From an uncultured Collinsella sp. (GTDB taxonomy: Bacteria > Actinomycetota > Coriobacteriia > Coriobacteriales > Coriobacteriaceae), in assembly GCA_900545615.1 (NCBI GenBank), contig UQZM01000004.1:1-64000 (forward strand): 64,000 nt of DNA, read 5' to 3'. Positions 22,714 to 32,018 of the stretch are shown here, piece by piece. Both the position numbers and the translations under genes were made by a program. Below the pieces are notes generated by a model. The model had not been told where the DNA came from. It ran no database searches and worked only from the letters and a program-made list of their open reading frames with translations. Position 1 is the first letter of the stretch, and each line of letters begins with the position of its first letter.

Positions 22714-23718
22714 ATGTCCGACTATCAGGGAAAACGATTCAAGGCTTCTCAGATTCCCGATCCGTCGAAGCCGGGTGCTGCCCGTGCGGCACAGCAGGGT
22801 CGGACATCCTCTCCTCGGCAGCCGCGCGCGCCGCGTCCCGTAACGCCGATGTCCCATCATCGCCGGGATACGCCGGCTGCATATCGCCCTTCGTCGTATG
22901 ATACGGCCAAGAAAGAATCGCGTTCTACGAAACAGTCGGGCGCTGCTCCGTCGAGCTATACCGAGCCGCCGCGCAAAAAGCGCCGCTCCGTTATCCCCAT
23001 CTTGCTCATCATTATTGGCATCGGCCTAATCGTTGCCGCCGCCGCCATCTTTATCAATGCACAGATTGGCTACAAGCAGGCGAGCGAGTCGTATCAGAAA
23101 ATCGAGAAGCAATATGTAAGCGATAAGGACGCCAGCGGCGTGCCGATTATCGATTTTGATGCACTTGCTCAGACGAACCCCGAGATTGTGGGTTGGATTT
23201 ACGCGCCGGGAACCAACATCAGCTATCCCGTGGTGCAGACCAACAACAACTCCAAATACCTCAACACGCTGTTCGACGGTACGGCCAATGCATCTGGGGC
23301 CATTTTCCTGGATAGCGATGACACCGCGCCGGGAATGGTTGACCAGCAGACCACGATCTACGGACACCATATGAACGATGGGTCGATGTTCAACGTGATT
23401 TCGGATACGACTGACCAGGCAACGTTCGATAGCATTGAATATGTGTACTACATCACACGGGATGCTACGTATAAGCTGCGACCACTGGCGACCAAGGTCG
23501 TTGAGGACACGTATGCCAAGGCGCGCACGCCCAATTTTGAGGGCGACGACGGGCTCAAGAACTACCTGTCCGAGATGCTCGACGGTGCCTCTGCCGTGGC
23601 GAGCGATGCCACCGATCGTGCTGCTTCGGCAACCAAGGTCGTAACGCTTGTGACCTGTCGTTCGTTATCGCTGAGCAACACGCGTGCCGTCATGGTGCTC
23701 ACGCCGGTCGAGGAATAA
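22714..23718 (+). CDS. Class B sortase
   Basis: 334 residues. A long basic, Pro/Ser-rich N-terminal region (1-90) precedes one membrane anchor (about 92-113). The sortase domain has catalytic His218 in YGHHM, Cys315 in TLVTC and Arg324 in NTRAV. It cuts sorting signals and links surface proteins to the cell wall. No LPxTG/NPxTN substrate or pilin gene is in the window, so its targets are elsewhere. AAGGAGA precedes ATG 22714. The N-terminal cytoplasmic stretch is unusually long for a sortase. Confidence 0.9.
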   Translation: MSDYQGKRFKASQIPDPSKPGAARAAQQGRTSSPRQPRAPRPVTPMSHHRRDTPAAYRPSSYDTAKKESRSTKQSGAAPSSYTEPPRKKRRSVIPILLIIIGIGLIVAAAAIFINAQIGYKQASESYQKIEKQYVSDKDASGVPIIDFDALAQTNPEIVGWIYAPGTNISYPVVQTNNNSKYLNTLFDGTANASGAIFLDSDDTAPGMVDQQTTIYGHHMNDGSMFNVISDTTDQATFDSIEYVYYITRDATYKLRPLATKVVEDTYAKARTPNFEGDDGLKNYLSEMLDGASAVASDATDRAASATKVVTLVTCRSLSLSNTRAVMVLTPVEE

Positions 23719-23723
23719 GTTGT

Positions 23724-23766
23724 TCGAGAGTAGCTAAAAAAGCCCCGTTCCAAATTGGCTACTCGA
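23724..23766. repeat. GTCCC-core palindrome, AGTAG-stem type, copy 2
   Basis: Imperfect stem TCGAGAGTAGC / GCTACTCGA around an interior with TAAAAAAGCCCCGTTCCAAATT. It resembles the element at 522-560 in stem core and interior. It lies between the sortase and MoaE-like genes. Confidence 0.6.
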
Positions 23767-23785
23767 TGACGGTAAGGGAGAAATG

Positions 23786-24202
23786 ATGCTCGAGAATGGC
23801 AAAACGATGCCTTCGATTGATGCTTGGCTGCGCGAGGCCAAGGCCGATTCGTCGGCACCTGCGTGCGGTATGTATCTGACACATAACGGTGTGGTGCGCG
23901 CGACGCCCAAGGCCGAGGCGCGCGGTGTCGAGACCGATGGCGTGGCGCCAGGCCACAAGGTGGGCGGCATGGTGTTCGGCTTCGATGCTCAGAAGGTGCA
24001 GGCTGCTATCGAGGCCACGCGCGCGATGCCAGGTATCGGCTATGTGCGCGTGTGGTTGGCAAGCGGCGAGCTTGCCGTAGGTGACGACATCATGCTCGTG
24101 CTCATCGGCGGGGACATTCGCCCGCACGTGGTCGATGCGCTGCAGGCGCTCGTTGGCACCATCAAGAATGAATGCGTGAGTGAGGTCGAGCGCGAGGCGT
24201 AG
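23786..24202 (+). CDS. MoaE-like (molybdopterin synthase large subunit family) protein
   Basis: 138 residues. The C-terminal two thirds, with GVAPGHKVGGMVFGFD, VRVWLASGELAVGDDIMLVLIGGDIRPHV and DALQALVGTIKNECVSEVE, match the MoaE fold in order. MoaE with MoaD inserts the dithiolene sulfurs of molybdopterin. The usual HR..AF pattern and K-x-x-P-x-W-K-x-E end are only partly kept, so catalytic function is uncertain. No other moa gene is nearby. AGGGAG best fits the ATG at 23786. Confidence 0.65.
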   Translation: MLENGKTMPSIDAWLREAKADSSAPACGMYLTHNGVVRATPKAEARGVETDGVAPGHKVGGMVFGFDAQKVQAAIEATRAMPGIGYVRVWLASGELAVGDDIMLVLIGGDIRPHVVDALQALVGTIKNECVSEVEREA

Positions 24203-24232
24203 AGGCTTGCGTCGATAGAAGGCTCGTTTATA

Positions 24233-24271
24233 AAAATGCCCGCCGGTACGTGTGATACCGGCGGGCATTTT
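24233..24271. terminator. Bidirectional terminator
   Basis: AAAATGCCCGCCGGTA pairs perfectly with TACCGGCGGGCATTTT. It sits between convergent genes and carries T runs in both directions. Confidence 0.9.
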
Positions 24272-24292
24272 GCGTTTTGGGCGCGGTTGGCG

Positions 24293-25522
24293 CTACACGC
24301 GCGTCGCATCCTTGGGGCTCATGGTCATGCTCTGGAAGCGATTCTCCATGAAGTCATTATCGAAGTACTTGCCGTAGAACTGCGCAACGGGAATATCCGG
24401 TTCCGTGCCGTTGACGCGCTGATACCAATAATCGAGCGACTGCAGCGTCATAACGCCATCGACCAGCATAATGATGGTGAAGATGACGGTAGCCGAGTAG
24501 CGGCTCTTCCACGGAATCATGTTGATGAGCTTGAGCAGCCTCGGCAGCAGCAGCTTGATCCAGATGAGGCCACCCAGGCCCCACAGGCAGGCGAAGCCCG
24601 TGCAGGTACGTCCGCCGGTAAGGACGGCGAGCGGATCGGGCATGCCAAAGAGCTTCATATGCGAGTAGCTCCACGAGACCACGCCAAACGAGGTCTGCAT
24701 AAACCAGCCCACGAACACCTCAAAACTGGCGCCGAGCAGGGCGCTCACCAGGAAAATGATGATGGGGTTCTTTTTGTAGAAGCGGTTGAGCACCATGGTC
24801 ATGAGCACGGCGCCAAATCCGTAGATGGGGCTGAAGGGGCCAAACAGCATGCCGGCGCGGTTCTGGTAGACGCCCGGGTCGTCGACCGTCATGTGCCAGA
24901 TGTCCTCGGCGATCAGGCCGAGTATGCAGCAGACAAAGAATACCCAAAACAGGTTGAAGTAGTTGAGCTTGATGTAGCCTTCGCCGGTTTCATCGCGCCC
25001 GAGCATGCCCTCGGCGGCGGCGTCGCGATCGAGCATCTCCTGCAGGCGGCGCTGCAGCTCGCGCTCCTGGCGCAGCGTGGGGTCGACGGTGGCCGAAAGC
25101 GCGACGAGGATGCCGAGCTGGATGGCAGGGCGCAGCAAGAAGGGCCCGATGCCCTGGAGCATCACGTCAACCAAAAGCTCGACGACGGTAAACGCGATAA
25201 GGATATAGGACAGACGGGCGGCATTGCGGCGCTGGTTCTTGATAAGGTCCAGGCCAAAGATGATCAAGATGACGGCGCTTGCCGCAGAGAGCATGATGCC
25301 GGCGACGATAAGGCCGACCGCGACGAGCGTGTTGTCGCCGAGCTTGGCGGCGGCGTTGCCGTTGATGAGCGCGGTGATGACCTGCCACATAAAGGCGCCG
25401 ACCGAAGGGAGCGTGCCCACGCCGGACAGGATGCACAGGACGGCGTACACCTTAATGATGAGGGGGATCTTCTTGACCTCCGTGGCGCTGGGGACGCTGG
25501 GGTCGAGTTCGTTTCGATCCAT
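24293..25522 (-). CDS. CmpB-family (putative ABC transporter type IV) membrane protein
   Basis: 409 residues with about ten membrane segments. The C-terminal half (from NYFNLFWVFFVCCILGLIAEDIWHM) matches the ABC_trans_CmpB family, with GPFSPIYGFGAVL and SYSHMKLFG typical. The N-terminal half is an extra set of four or so helices. No ATPase partner is adjacent; the function of the family is not established. The start at 25522 is chosen because AAAGG lies upstream; the longer frame to 25699 lacks one. Confidence 0.75.
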   Translation of the reverse strand: MDRNELDPSVPSATEVKKIPLIIKVYAVLCILSGVGTLPSVGAFMWQVITALINGNAAAKLGDNTLVAVGLIVAGIMLSAASAVILIIFGLDLIKNQRRNAARLSYILIAFTVVELLVDVMLQGIGPFLLRPAIQLGILVALSATVDPTLRQERELQRRLQEMLDRDAAAEGMLGRDETGEGYIKLNYFNLFWVFFVCCILGLIAEDIWHMTVDDPGVYQNRAGMLFGPFSPIYGFGAVLMTMVLNRFYKKNPIIIFLVSALLGASFEVFVGWFMQTSFGVVSWSYSHMKLFGMPDPLAVLTGGRTCTGFACLWGLGGLIWIKLLLPRLLKLINMIPWKSRYSATVIFTIIMLVDGVMTLQSLDYWYQRVNGTEPDIPVAQFYGKYFDNDFMENRFQSMTMSPKDATRV

Positions 25523-25769
25523 ACATAACCTTTCTCGTTTTGCTGTAGGTACAAGGATACGCCGCCGACCTGCCAAAAGACAGGACGAACGTCCCAATTG
25601 CAACAATGCAAGCCCCAACGGCGGGCGAGACGCGTCGCAACGGAAGTATGCGGGATCGTCGGCCCCGAGGCGGTTGCCCAATAAAATGTTTGGCTGCAAA
25701 ACGGATTATAAGCTCGGTGGGCTTTTAAAAAGCGCTGTTCATGCGCGGGAGTGCTTGTCTTGCCGTGCG

Positions 25770-25775
25770 TATAAT
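25770..25775 (+). promoter_or_regulatory. Candidate -10 box for purF
   Basis: A perfect TATAAT lies about 41 bp before the purF start. No good -35 box is at the expected distance, so this is tentative. Confidence 0.4.
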
Positions 25776-25816
25776 AGGGCAGGTAACGCCAAATAACGAG
25801 GCTCTGAGGGGATGCC

Positions 25817-27487
25817 ATGTCTCAAGAAACCATCCACGCGGCCGAGCGCGCCGCGGGACAGGTGAAGACCATGTCGACGTATGATCCGGACTCCGACCAG
25901 CTGCATGAGGAATGCGGCATTTTTGGTGTGTGGGCGCCCGATCGCGACGTGGCTCGACTGACGTACTTTGGTCTGCGCGCGCTACAGCATCGCGGCCAGG
26001 AATCGGCGGGAATCGCCGTGGGTGACGGCGGCACGGTTATGGTTCGCAAAGACCTGGGACTGCTCGATCGCGTGTTCTCCAACGCCGACCTGTCGACGCT
26101 CTCCGGCCAGCTGGCCGTGGGCCACGTGCGCTATGGCACCGCCGGCGCCAAGAGCTGGGAAGCCTCGCAGCCGCATCTTTCCACCATCAACAGCGTCATT
26201 ATCGCGCTTGCTCACAACGGCACTCTGGTCAACACCGACGAGCTGCGCCGCCAGCTGATCGAACTGGGCGTGCCGTTCCTCTCCAATTCGGATTCCGAGG
26301 TCGCGACCAAGCTTATCGGCTACTTTACTCAGCGTACGGGCCATCTGCGTGAGGGCATTCGCAAGACCATGGAGCTCGTGCGCGGCGGCTACGCCATGAC
26401 GCTCATCAACGAGCAGGCGCTCTACGCTTTCCGCGATCCGCACGGCATTCGCCCGCTCGTGCTGGGCAAGCTGGTAGACGAGGGTCTGGACCAGGCCGAT
26501 GCCGCATCCGTTTCGCAGCTGCCGTCGCAGGACGGCGCCGCTACGGTCGACTCCGCCGTCCGTGTCACGCGCGCCGGCGGCTGGGTCGTTGCTTCCGAGA
26601 CCTGCGCACTCGACATCGTGGGTGCCGAGTACGTCCGTGACGTCCGTCCCGGCGAGATCTTGCGCATCAGTGCCGAGGGTCTGGTATCCGAGCAGGGCGT
26701 GCCTGCCGCCGAAGAGCCCGCCAACTGCATCTTTGAGCAGGTCTACTTTGCCCGCCCCGACTCCATCATGAACGGCAAGAGCGTCTATGCCTGCCGTTAC
26801 GACATGGGTCGTCAGCTGGCACATGAGGAGCCCGTCGAGGCCGACCTGGTCATCGGCGTGCCCGACTCCGGCCTGCCGCCTGCGGAGGGGTATTCGCACG
26901 AGAGCGGTATTCCCTTTGGCGAGGGCCTCATCAAGAACCGCTACGTGGGCCGTACGTTTATCGAGCCTACGCAGGAGTTGCGCGCCATGGGCGTGCGTAT
27001 GAAACTCAACCCGCTGCGCGACAACATCGAGGGCAAGCGCCTGGTCGTCATCGACGACTCCATCGTGCGCGGCACCACCATGGTGCAGCTCGTCAAGATG
27101 CTGCGCAACGCCGGCGCCAAGGAGATTCACATCCGCATCAACTCGCCCGAGGTCATCTGGCCGTGCTTCTACGGTATCGATACCGACGTGCAGTCGCAGC
27201 TTATCAGCGCTAACAAGACGGTCGACGAGATTTGCGAGTATATCGGCGCCGATTCGCTGGCCTTCCTTTCGGTCGAGGGCCTGCTCAAAGTCATGCCCAA
27301 GGGCGGTTACTGCGATGCGTGCTTTACCGGCCGTTATCCCGTGGCGATTCCCGAGAGCTTTGGCCGCGATAAGTTTATGGAGGGCTTTAAGCCCCGCAAC
27401 CTGGATAAGCCGCTGCACTTTGATGACGACGCCGTGGTCGAGAAATACGACGACCGCAGCTGGGAAGAGGAGCACGGCGAGGCCTAA
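25817..27487 (+). CDS. purF: Amidophosphoribosyltransferase
   Basis: 556 residues. Commits PRPP to purine synthesis. The glutaminase domain starts at Cys33 in HEECGIFGVW, so a propeptide of 32 residues (or 14, if ATG 25871 is used) must be removed. The PRPP-binding loop is VVIDDSIVRGTTMVQ. Cysteines in IWPCFYG and GYCDACFTGRYP fit the [4Fe-4S] cluster of Bacillus-type enzymes. GAGGGGA precedes ATG 25817. It is slightly longer than the usual 470-510 owing to the leader and an insert near 225-250. Its stop codon overlaps a palindromic element. Confidence 0.95.
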   Translation: MSQETIHAAERAAGQVKTMSTYDPDSDQLHEECGIFGVWAPDRDVARLTYFGLRALQHRGQESAGIAVGDGGTVMVRKDLGLLDRVFSNADLSTLSGQLAVGHVRYGTAGAKSWEASQPHLSTINSVIIALAHNGTLVNTDELRRQLIELGVPFLSNSDSEVATKLIGYFTQRTGHLREGIRKTMELVRGGYAMTLINEQALYAFRDPHGIRPLVLGKLVDEGLDQADAASVSQLPSQDGAATVDSAVRVTRAGGWVVASETCALDIVGAEYVRDVRPGEILRISAEGLVSEQGVPAAEEPANCIFEQVYFARPDSIMNGKSVYACRYDMGRQLAHEEPVEADLVIGVPDSGLPPAEGYSHESGIPFGEGLIKNRYVGRTFIEPTQELRAMGVRMKLNPLRDNIEGKRLVVIDDSIVRGTTMVQLVKMLRNAGAKEIHIRINSPEVIWPCFYGIDTDVQSQLISANKTVDEICEYIGADSLAFLSVEGLLKVMPKGGYCDACFTGRYPVAIPESFGRDKFMEGFKPRNLDKPLHFDDDAVVEKYDDRSWEEEHGEA

Positions 27488-27526
27488 AACCTGCCATTTA
27501 GGGACAGGTTCATTTTGGTAGGTTTT
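27486..27526. repeat. GGGAC-core palindrome, AAACCTGCCA-stem type, copy 1
   Basis: Stem AAAACCTGCCA / TGGTAGGTTTT with interior TTTAGGGACAGGTTCATTT. It begins inside the purF stop codon. The same stem recurs at 38433-38467 and 38596-38632. Confidence 0.75.
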
Positions 27527-27643
27527 ACCTGCTGTTTTGTTGATATGACGGCGTGTGCTGTTATGGCGCGCGCCGAAATGAACGCAACTATGAGCACCGT
27601 TTGGCGCCCGCGCGGCGGACGGTAGTGGGAGAGGAAGGCTCAG

Positions 27644-28747
27644 ATGAGCGACAGCAAGCATGTGACGTATGAGGATGCCGGCGTCGATACCGCCGAGGGC
27701 GGCCGCGCCGTCGACGCTATTAAGCAGATGGTCAAGGACACCAATCGCCCCGAGGTTATCGGCGGCATCGGCGGCTTCGGTGGCCTGTTCTCGGCCGCCG
27801 CGCTTAAGGATATGGAAGACCCGATCCTGATCAGCGGTACCGACGGCGTGGGCACCAAGCTCGTGCTCGCCCAGATCATGGACCGTCACGAGACGGTGGG
27901 CCAGGACCTGGTCGCCATGTGCGTCAACGACATTCTGGCTTCGGGCGCCGAGCCGCTGTTCTTCCTGGATTACGTTGCCATCGGCCACATTGAGGCCGAG
28001 CACATGGCAAAGATCATCAAGGGTGTGGCCGACGGCTGCAAGCTCGCGGGCTGCGCGCTCGTGGGCGGCGAGATGGCCGAGCACCCTGGCGTCATGGCGC
28101 CTGCCGACTACGACCTCGCCGGCTTTACCGTGGGCGTCGTCGATCGTCCCAAGATGCTCGACCCCGCAAACGTCCGCCCGGGCGATGTGATCCTGGGCCT
28201 GCCTTCCACCGGCGTGCACTCCAACGGCTACTCGCTCGTGCGCAAGGTCATCGGCGTCGACGGCATCAAGCCGGGCACGCCCGAGGCCGCCGCTAAGGCC
28301 GAGGAGCTGAGCCGTCCGCTCGAGGAGCTTGGTGGTGCATCGCTGGCAGACGCCCTGCTGGCCCCCACGCGCATCTACGTCAAGCCGATTCTTGAGCTGC
28401 TCCGCGGCGGCGCTCCGGTGCACGCCATCGCCCACATCACTGGCGGCGGTATTACCGAGAACCTCAACCGCGCGCTCGCCGACGACGTCGACGCCGTGGT
28501 CACCCGCAACGGCGCCGAGATGGGTTGGGACGTTCCGCCCGTCATCACCTATGTGTCGCGCCAGGCCGAGCTTGCGCCCAACGAGGCGTGCAAGACCTTC
28601 AACATGGGCGTTGGCCTGTGCCTGATCGTCGCCCCCGAGGACGAGGCCGCGGTTACCGAGGCCCTGGTCGCGCTGGGCGAGAAGCCGTTCCGCGTGGGCG
28701 AGTGCGTCGAGGGTTCCGGTAAGGTCGTGTACTCCGATGAGCGCTAA
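27644..28747 (+). CDS. purM: Phosphoribosylformylglycinamidine cyclo-ligase
   Basis: 367 residues. Closes the imidazole ring to make AIR. Key family segments: TYEDAGVDTAEGGRAVDAIK near the N-terminus, SGTDGVGTKLVLA, DILASGAEPLFFLDY, GGEMAEHPGV and HITGGGITENLNRAL. GAGAGGAAGG precedes the ATG. The last 11 nt overlap purN, so the two are coupled. Confidence 0.97.
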   Translation: MSDSKHVTYEDAGVDTAEGGRAVDAIKQMVKDTNRPEVIGGIGGFGGLFSAAALKDMEDPILISGTDGVGTKLVLAQIMDRHETVGQDLVAMCVNDILASGAEPLFFLDYVAIGHIEAEHMAKIIKGVADGCKLAGCALVGGEMAEHPGVMAPADYDLAGFTVGVVDRPKMLDPANVRPGDVILGLPSTGVHSNGYSLVRKVIGVDGIKPGTPEAAAKAEELSRPLEELGGASLADALLAPTRIYVKPILELLRGGAPVHAIAHITGGGITENLNRALADDVDAVVTRNGAEMGWDVPPVITYVSRQAELAPNEACKTFNMGVGLCLIVAPEDEAAVTEALVALGEKPFRVGECVEGSGKVVYSDER

Positions 28748-29438
28748 CGAGCAGATGGCTGCCGCCGAGGGCCTGGGCTTTGTGCCCTACACCCGTCCGA
28801 CCGGCACCGATACGGCCGAGCCGCTCAAGATCGGTGTGCTCATCAGCGGTTCGGGCACCAACCTGCAAGCGCTGATCGATCTGATCGCTGCCGGCAAGCT
28901 TAACGCTTCGATTGAGCTTGTGGTGTCGAGCCGTCCTTCGGCTAAGGGCTTGCAGCGCGCCGAGCGTGCGGGCATCCAGACACTCACGCTGTCCAAGGAT
29001 GTCTACGCCGACCCCATCGCCGCCGACGAGATCATCGCGCACGAGCTGCTCGAGCGCGGCTGCGAGTATGTGGTCATGGCCGGCTATATGCGCATGGTGC
29101 ACACGCCGCTGCTGGCGGCGTTCTCCAATCGCGTGGTCAATCTGCATCCGGCGCTGCTGCCGAGCTTTACCGGTGCGCATGCGATTGACGATGCCTTTGC
29201 GCGCGGTGTCAAGGTGACTGGCGTGACCGTGCATTTTGCCAACGAGATCTACGACAACGGCCCCATCATCGCCCAGCGCGCGCTGGCTGTTGAGGAGGGC
29301 TGGGACGTCGATACGCTCGAGGAGCACATCCACGCGATTGAGCACGTGCTGTATCCCGAGGTCGTGCAGATGCTCGCCGACGGTCGCGTCCACGTGCTGG
29401 AGAGCGGCAAGGTCGCAATTGACGCGCCTCGCGGCTAG
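28737..29438 (+). CDS. purN: Phosphoribosylglycinamide formyltransferase
   Basis: 233 residues. Transfers formyl from 10-formyl-THF to GAR. IGVLISGSGTNLQALIDLI holds the phosphate-binding loop; VNLHPALLPSFTGAHAIDDAF has the catalytic Asn and His, and VTGVTVHFANEIYDNGPIIAQ the conserved Asp region shifted to Asn-Glu. The N-terminal 30 residues are an extension. It starts within the purM 3' end. A hairpin with a T-rich tail follows. Confidence 0.94.
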   Translation: MSANEQMAAAEGLGFVPYTRPTGTDTAEPLKIGVLISGSGTNLQALIDLIAAGKLNASIELVVSSRPSAKGLQRAERAGIQTLTLSKDVYADPIAADEIIAHELLERGCEYVVMAGYMRMVHTPLLAAFSNRVVNLHPALLPSFTGAHAIDDAFARGVKVTGVTVHFANEIYDNGPIIAQRALAVEEGWDVDTLEEHIHAIEHVLYPEVVQMLADGRVHVLESGKVAIDAPRG

Positions 29439-29470
29439 CGGCGCACAGTACAATTTAGCCGAGTAGTCAG

Positions 29471-29513
29471 GGTGGTCATTGGCGCCAAGGCGCGCGTGGC
29501 CACCTTTTGTTTT
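29471..29513 (+). terminator. purMN terminator
   Basis: GGTGGTCA / TGGCCACC with inner CGC/GCG pairs and the tail TTTTGTTTT. Confidence 0.75.
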
Positions 29514-29590
29514 GGGTAGTCATCGGGAACGGTCTTTAACGACTGGTCATTCAAGAACGTCGCAGGTGACTAGATGAGAGAGGTGAGCGC

Positions 29591-30055
29591 ATGGCGGATA
29601 ACGAAGCACTGTTTACGCCTGAGCTGGTGTTTTTTGATTGGGAGTGTGCGACGCCGGATGAGGTGTTCGCGCGGCTTGAGGGCGAGCTTGCACCACGTGG
29701 CTACATTGCATCCGGTTGGCTCGACGCCGTTCGCACGCGCGAGGATGCCTATCCCACGGGTCTTGCCATGCCGGCGGCAAACATTGCCATTCCGCATACC
29801 GATCCGGGGTTTGTGGCCAAGCCCTATATCGCGGTGGTGAAGCCCGCCGCGCCCGTGACATTCAACGCTATGGCTGGCATGGGCGCTCCGGTGCCGGCGC
29901 AGATCGTCATCAATCTGGGCATCGCCGAGCCGGGCGGCCAGGTCGAGGCCCTGCAGGCGCTCATGAACATCTTTATGGACGCCGATGCCGCAGCCGACGT
30001 GCTCGGCCAGACCACGTCCCGGGGCATGGTCGACGCCATCCGCCGCCACTTCTAA
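29591..30055 (+). CDS. Orphan PTS EIIA (fructose/galactitol/Ntr type)
   Basis: 154 residues, one PTS EIIA type-2 domain. The phosphorylated His is in NIAIPHTDP (about residue 66). Lacks any EIIB or EIIC partner nearby, so it may serve a transporter encoded elsewhere or act in regulation. GAGAGGTGAG precedes the ATG. A cluster of GGGAC-core repeats follows its stop codon. Confidence 0.85.
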   Translation: MADNEALFTPELVFFDWECATPDEVFARLEGELAPRGYIASGWLDAVRTREDAYPTGLAMPAANIAIPHTDPGFVAKPYIAVVKPAAPVTFNAMAGMGAPVPAQIVINLGIAEPGGQVEALQALMNIFMDADAAADVLGQTTSRGMVDAIRRHF

Positions 30056-30074
30056 GGTGGGGCTGAGTCGGCAC

Positions 30075-30160
30075 TTGGGGACTGTCCCTAACCGCCGGCT
30101 GCCAGAGCTGTCCCCTTTGCACCAAAATGGTGCAGATTAACCTGTCCCCAATGCACCAAG
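30075..30160. repeat. Cluster of GGGAC-core palindromes
   Basis: Contains GGGGACTGTCCCT, an AGGGGAC-type arm pair, and two palindromes sharing one arm: TGCACCA/TGGTGCA at 30118-30134 and TGGTGCA...CCTGTCCCC...TGCACCA at 30128-30158. It looks like two or more elements nested or inserted into each other. Confidence 0.65.
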
Positions 30161-30225
30161 CGTGCCGCGAGGGCTGCGTTGTGACACAATGGCGTTTGTT
30201 CGATTCGTTATGCGAAAGGCCAACT

Positions 30226-31446
30226 ATGGCAAATAAGAAAAAGAACCTCGCGCCCGAGCCGACGCCCGAGCAGCAGGCTCGCGCTGCCTCCAGCTCTCGC
30301 AAGAAGCAGCGCAAGACGTACGTGTCTAAGACCGTCAAGATCGTCCTGGTGGTCATCGGCGTGCTGGCGATGCTGCTTTCCGTCTCGGCGATGGCGTGCT
30401 CCGGCCTTATGTCGCAGGCCGAGGACACCTCGGGCTACAAGCTGACCGGCGGTGTCGCTGCTACTATCAACGGCACCAACCTTACCGAGGACACCGTGAC
30501 CAAGCAGATCATGAGCATGCGCACGTCCTACGGCTACACCAAGGATGAGGATTGGGCGCAGTATCTGGTCGACAACGACCTCACGCCCAAGAAGTACCGC
30601 AAGCAACTCATCGACTCCTACACGCAGCAGATTCTGCTTCAACAGGCACAGAAGGAGAACGGCGTGACGGTGTCGGATGAGGAGGTCGAGAAGGCTTGGA
30701 AGGACGCGTGCAAGAGCGCGGGCGGTGCCAAGGCCTTTAAGAAGACCCTCAAGACCTACGGCTATACCGAGGACACCTACAAGGACTCGCTCAAGGAGAG
30801 CCTGGCGCAGCAGAAACTCAAGGATGCCGTCGCGCCCACGAGCAAGCCCAAGGACAGCGAGATTGTCGACTACATCAACGAAAACCTGTCCAGCTACAAC
30901 GACGCCCGCCGCTCGTCGAACATCCTGATCAAGGTTGATTCCGACGCATCTGATGAGGACAAGGCCGCCGCCAAGGCAAAGGCGCAGGAGTGCCTGGACA
31001 AGATCAACTCCGGTGAGCTGAGCTTTGAGGACGCCGTTGAGCAGTACTCCGAGGACACCGGTTCCAAGGAGAAGAAGGGCGATGTGGGCTGGGATAAGCT
31101 CACCACCTTTGTCGACAGCTACCAGACGGCGCTCGAGGGACTCAACAAGGGCGACGTGAGCGAAGTCGTCGAGTCGACCTATGGCTACCACATCATCAAG
31201 TGCACCGACTACTTCCATGTCGATAATCAGGTTGATGACATCAAGCAGGTACCCAAGGACATCAAGAAGTATGTCTCCAACGTGGTGAAGACGCAGGCGG
31301 CCAGCACCGCGTACAGCGAGTGGCTAGAGCAGTACAAGAAGGACGCCGACATTACCGTCAACCCCATGCCCAAGGACGTACCCTATAACGTGAGTCTGAA
31401 GGGCGTTACCAAGAGTTCGACCGACGATTCGTCGACGACTGAGTAA
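30226..31446 (+). CDS. PrsA-like foldase (parvulin-type peptidyl-prolyl isomerase)
   Basis: 406 residues. A basic N-terminus is followed by a membrane segment (about 33-58), an N-terminal chaperone helix region, and a PpiC/rotamase domain (about 225-330) with RRSSNILIKVD, SGELSFEDAVEQYSEDT, KKGDVGW and STYGYHIIK. Probably anchored outside the membrane and helping exported proteins fold. A Cys in SAMACSGLM could be a lipid-attachment site, though the lipobox is imperfect. GAAAGG precedes ATG 30226; the longer frame to 30127 runs through repeats. Confidence 0.88.
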   Translation: MANKKKNLAPEPTPEQQARAASSSRKKQRKTYVSKTVKIVLVVIGVLAMLLSVSAMACSGLMSQAEDTSGYKLTGGVAATINGTNLTEDTVTKQIMSMRTSYGYTKDEDWAQYLVDNDLTPKKYRKQLIDSYTQQILLQQAQKENGVTVSDEEVEKAWKDACKSAGGAKAFKKTLKTYGYTEDTYKDSLKESLAQQKLKDAVAPTSKPKDSEIVDYINENLSSYNDARRSSNILIKVDSDASDEDKAAAKAKAQECLDKINSGELSFEDAVEQYSEDTGSKEKKGDVGWDKLTTFVDSYQTALEGLNKGDVSEVVESTYGYHIIKCTDYFHVDNQVDDIKQVPKDIKKYVSNVVKTQAASTAYSEWLEQYKKDADITVNPMPKDVPYNVSLKGVTKSSTDDSSTTE

Positions 31447-31500
31447 TCATGGGGCGGTGCTCGCGTGAGTGCCGCCCACGCTATTAGAGAGGATTTGCAG

Positions 31501-31944
31501 ATGACCAACGAAGAGCTGCAGAAGGAAATGATCGCGGCCATGAAGGCCAAGGACAAGGTTCGCCTGTCCATCATTCGCCAGGTCAAGGCCGAGGTAAAGA
31601 ATATCGAGGTCAACGAGCGCCGCGATGTGACCGAGGAAGACGTCAACAGCATGATCAAGCGTCTGATCAAGCAGACGAGCGAGACGCTGGAGATGTCCAT
31701 CAAGGCCGGCACCGACCAAGAGCGTACCGACAACCTGACCGAGCAGGTCAAGATTCTGGAGAGCCTACTGCCCGCGCAGGTTTCGGGCGAGGAGCTCGAG
31801 GCCCTGATCGAGCAGGTTATCGCCGAGCTGGGCGCCACGTCCAAGAAGCAGATGGGCCAAGTCATGGGTGCCCTGGGCAAGGCCACCGGCGGCAACTTCG
31901 ACAAACCGGCCGCGGCAAAGATCGTCGGAGCCCGCCTCGCGTAG
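31501..31944 (+). CDS. GatB/YqeY domain protein
   Basis: 147 residues, the usual length of YqeY. It is highly helical and resembles the C-terminal tRNA-contacting domain of GatB; function as a free protein is not settled. Typical segments: MIAAMKAKDKVRLSIIRQVKAEVKN, LPAQVSGEELEALI and KKQMGQVMGALGKATGGNFD. GAGAGGA precedes ATG 31501; the upstream in-frame start at 31465 lacks a site. Confidence 0.92.
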   Translation: MTNEELQKEMIAAMKAKDKVRLSIIRQVKAEVKNIEVNERRDVTEEDVNSMIKRLIKQTSETLEMSIKAGTDQERTDNLTEQVKILESLLPAQVSGEELEALIEQVIAELGATSKKQMGQVMGALGKATGGNFDKPAAAKIVGARLA

Positions 31945-31974
31945 AGGCCGAGCGGTACACAGTTGAGGCTGAGG

Positions 31975-32005
31975 GGGCGTGACCATTGCGGTCGCGCCCC
32001 TTTTT
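31975..32005 (+). terminator. Terminator after the YqeY gene
   Basis: GGGGCGTGACC pairs with GGTCGCGCCCC around a short loop (one mismatch), then T5. Confidence 0.88.
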
Positions 32006-32018
32006 GCTGGGCTGGGCG

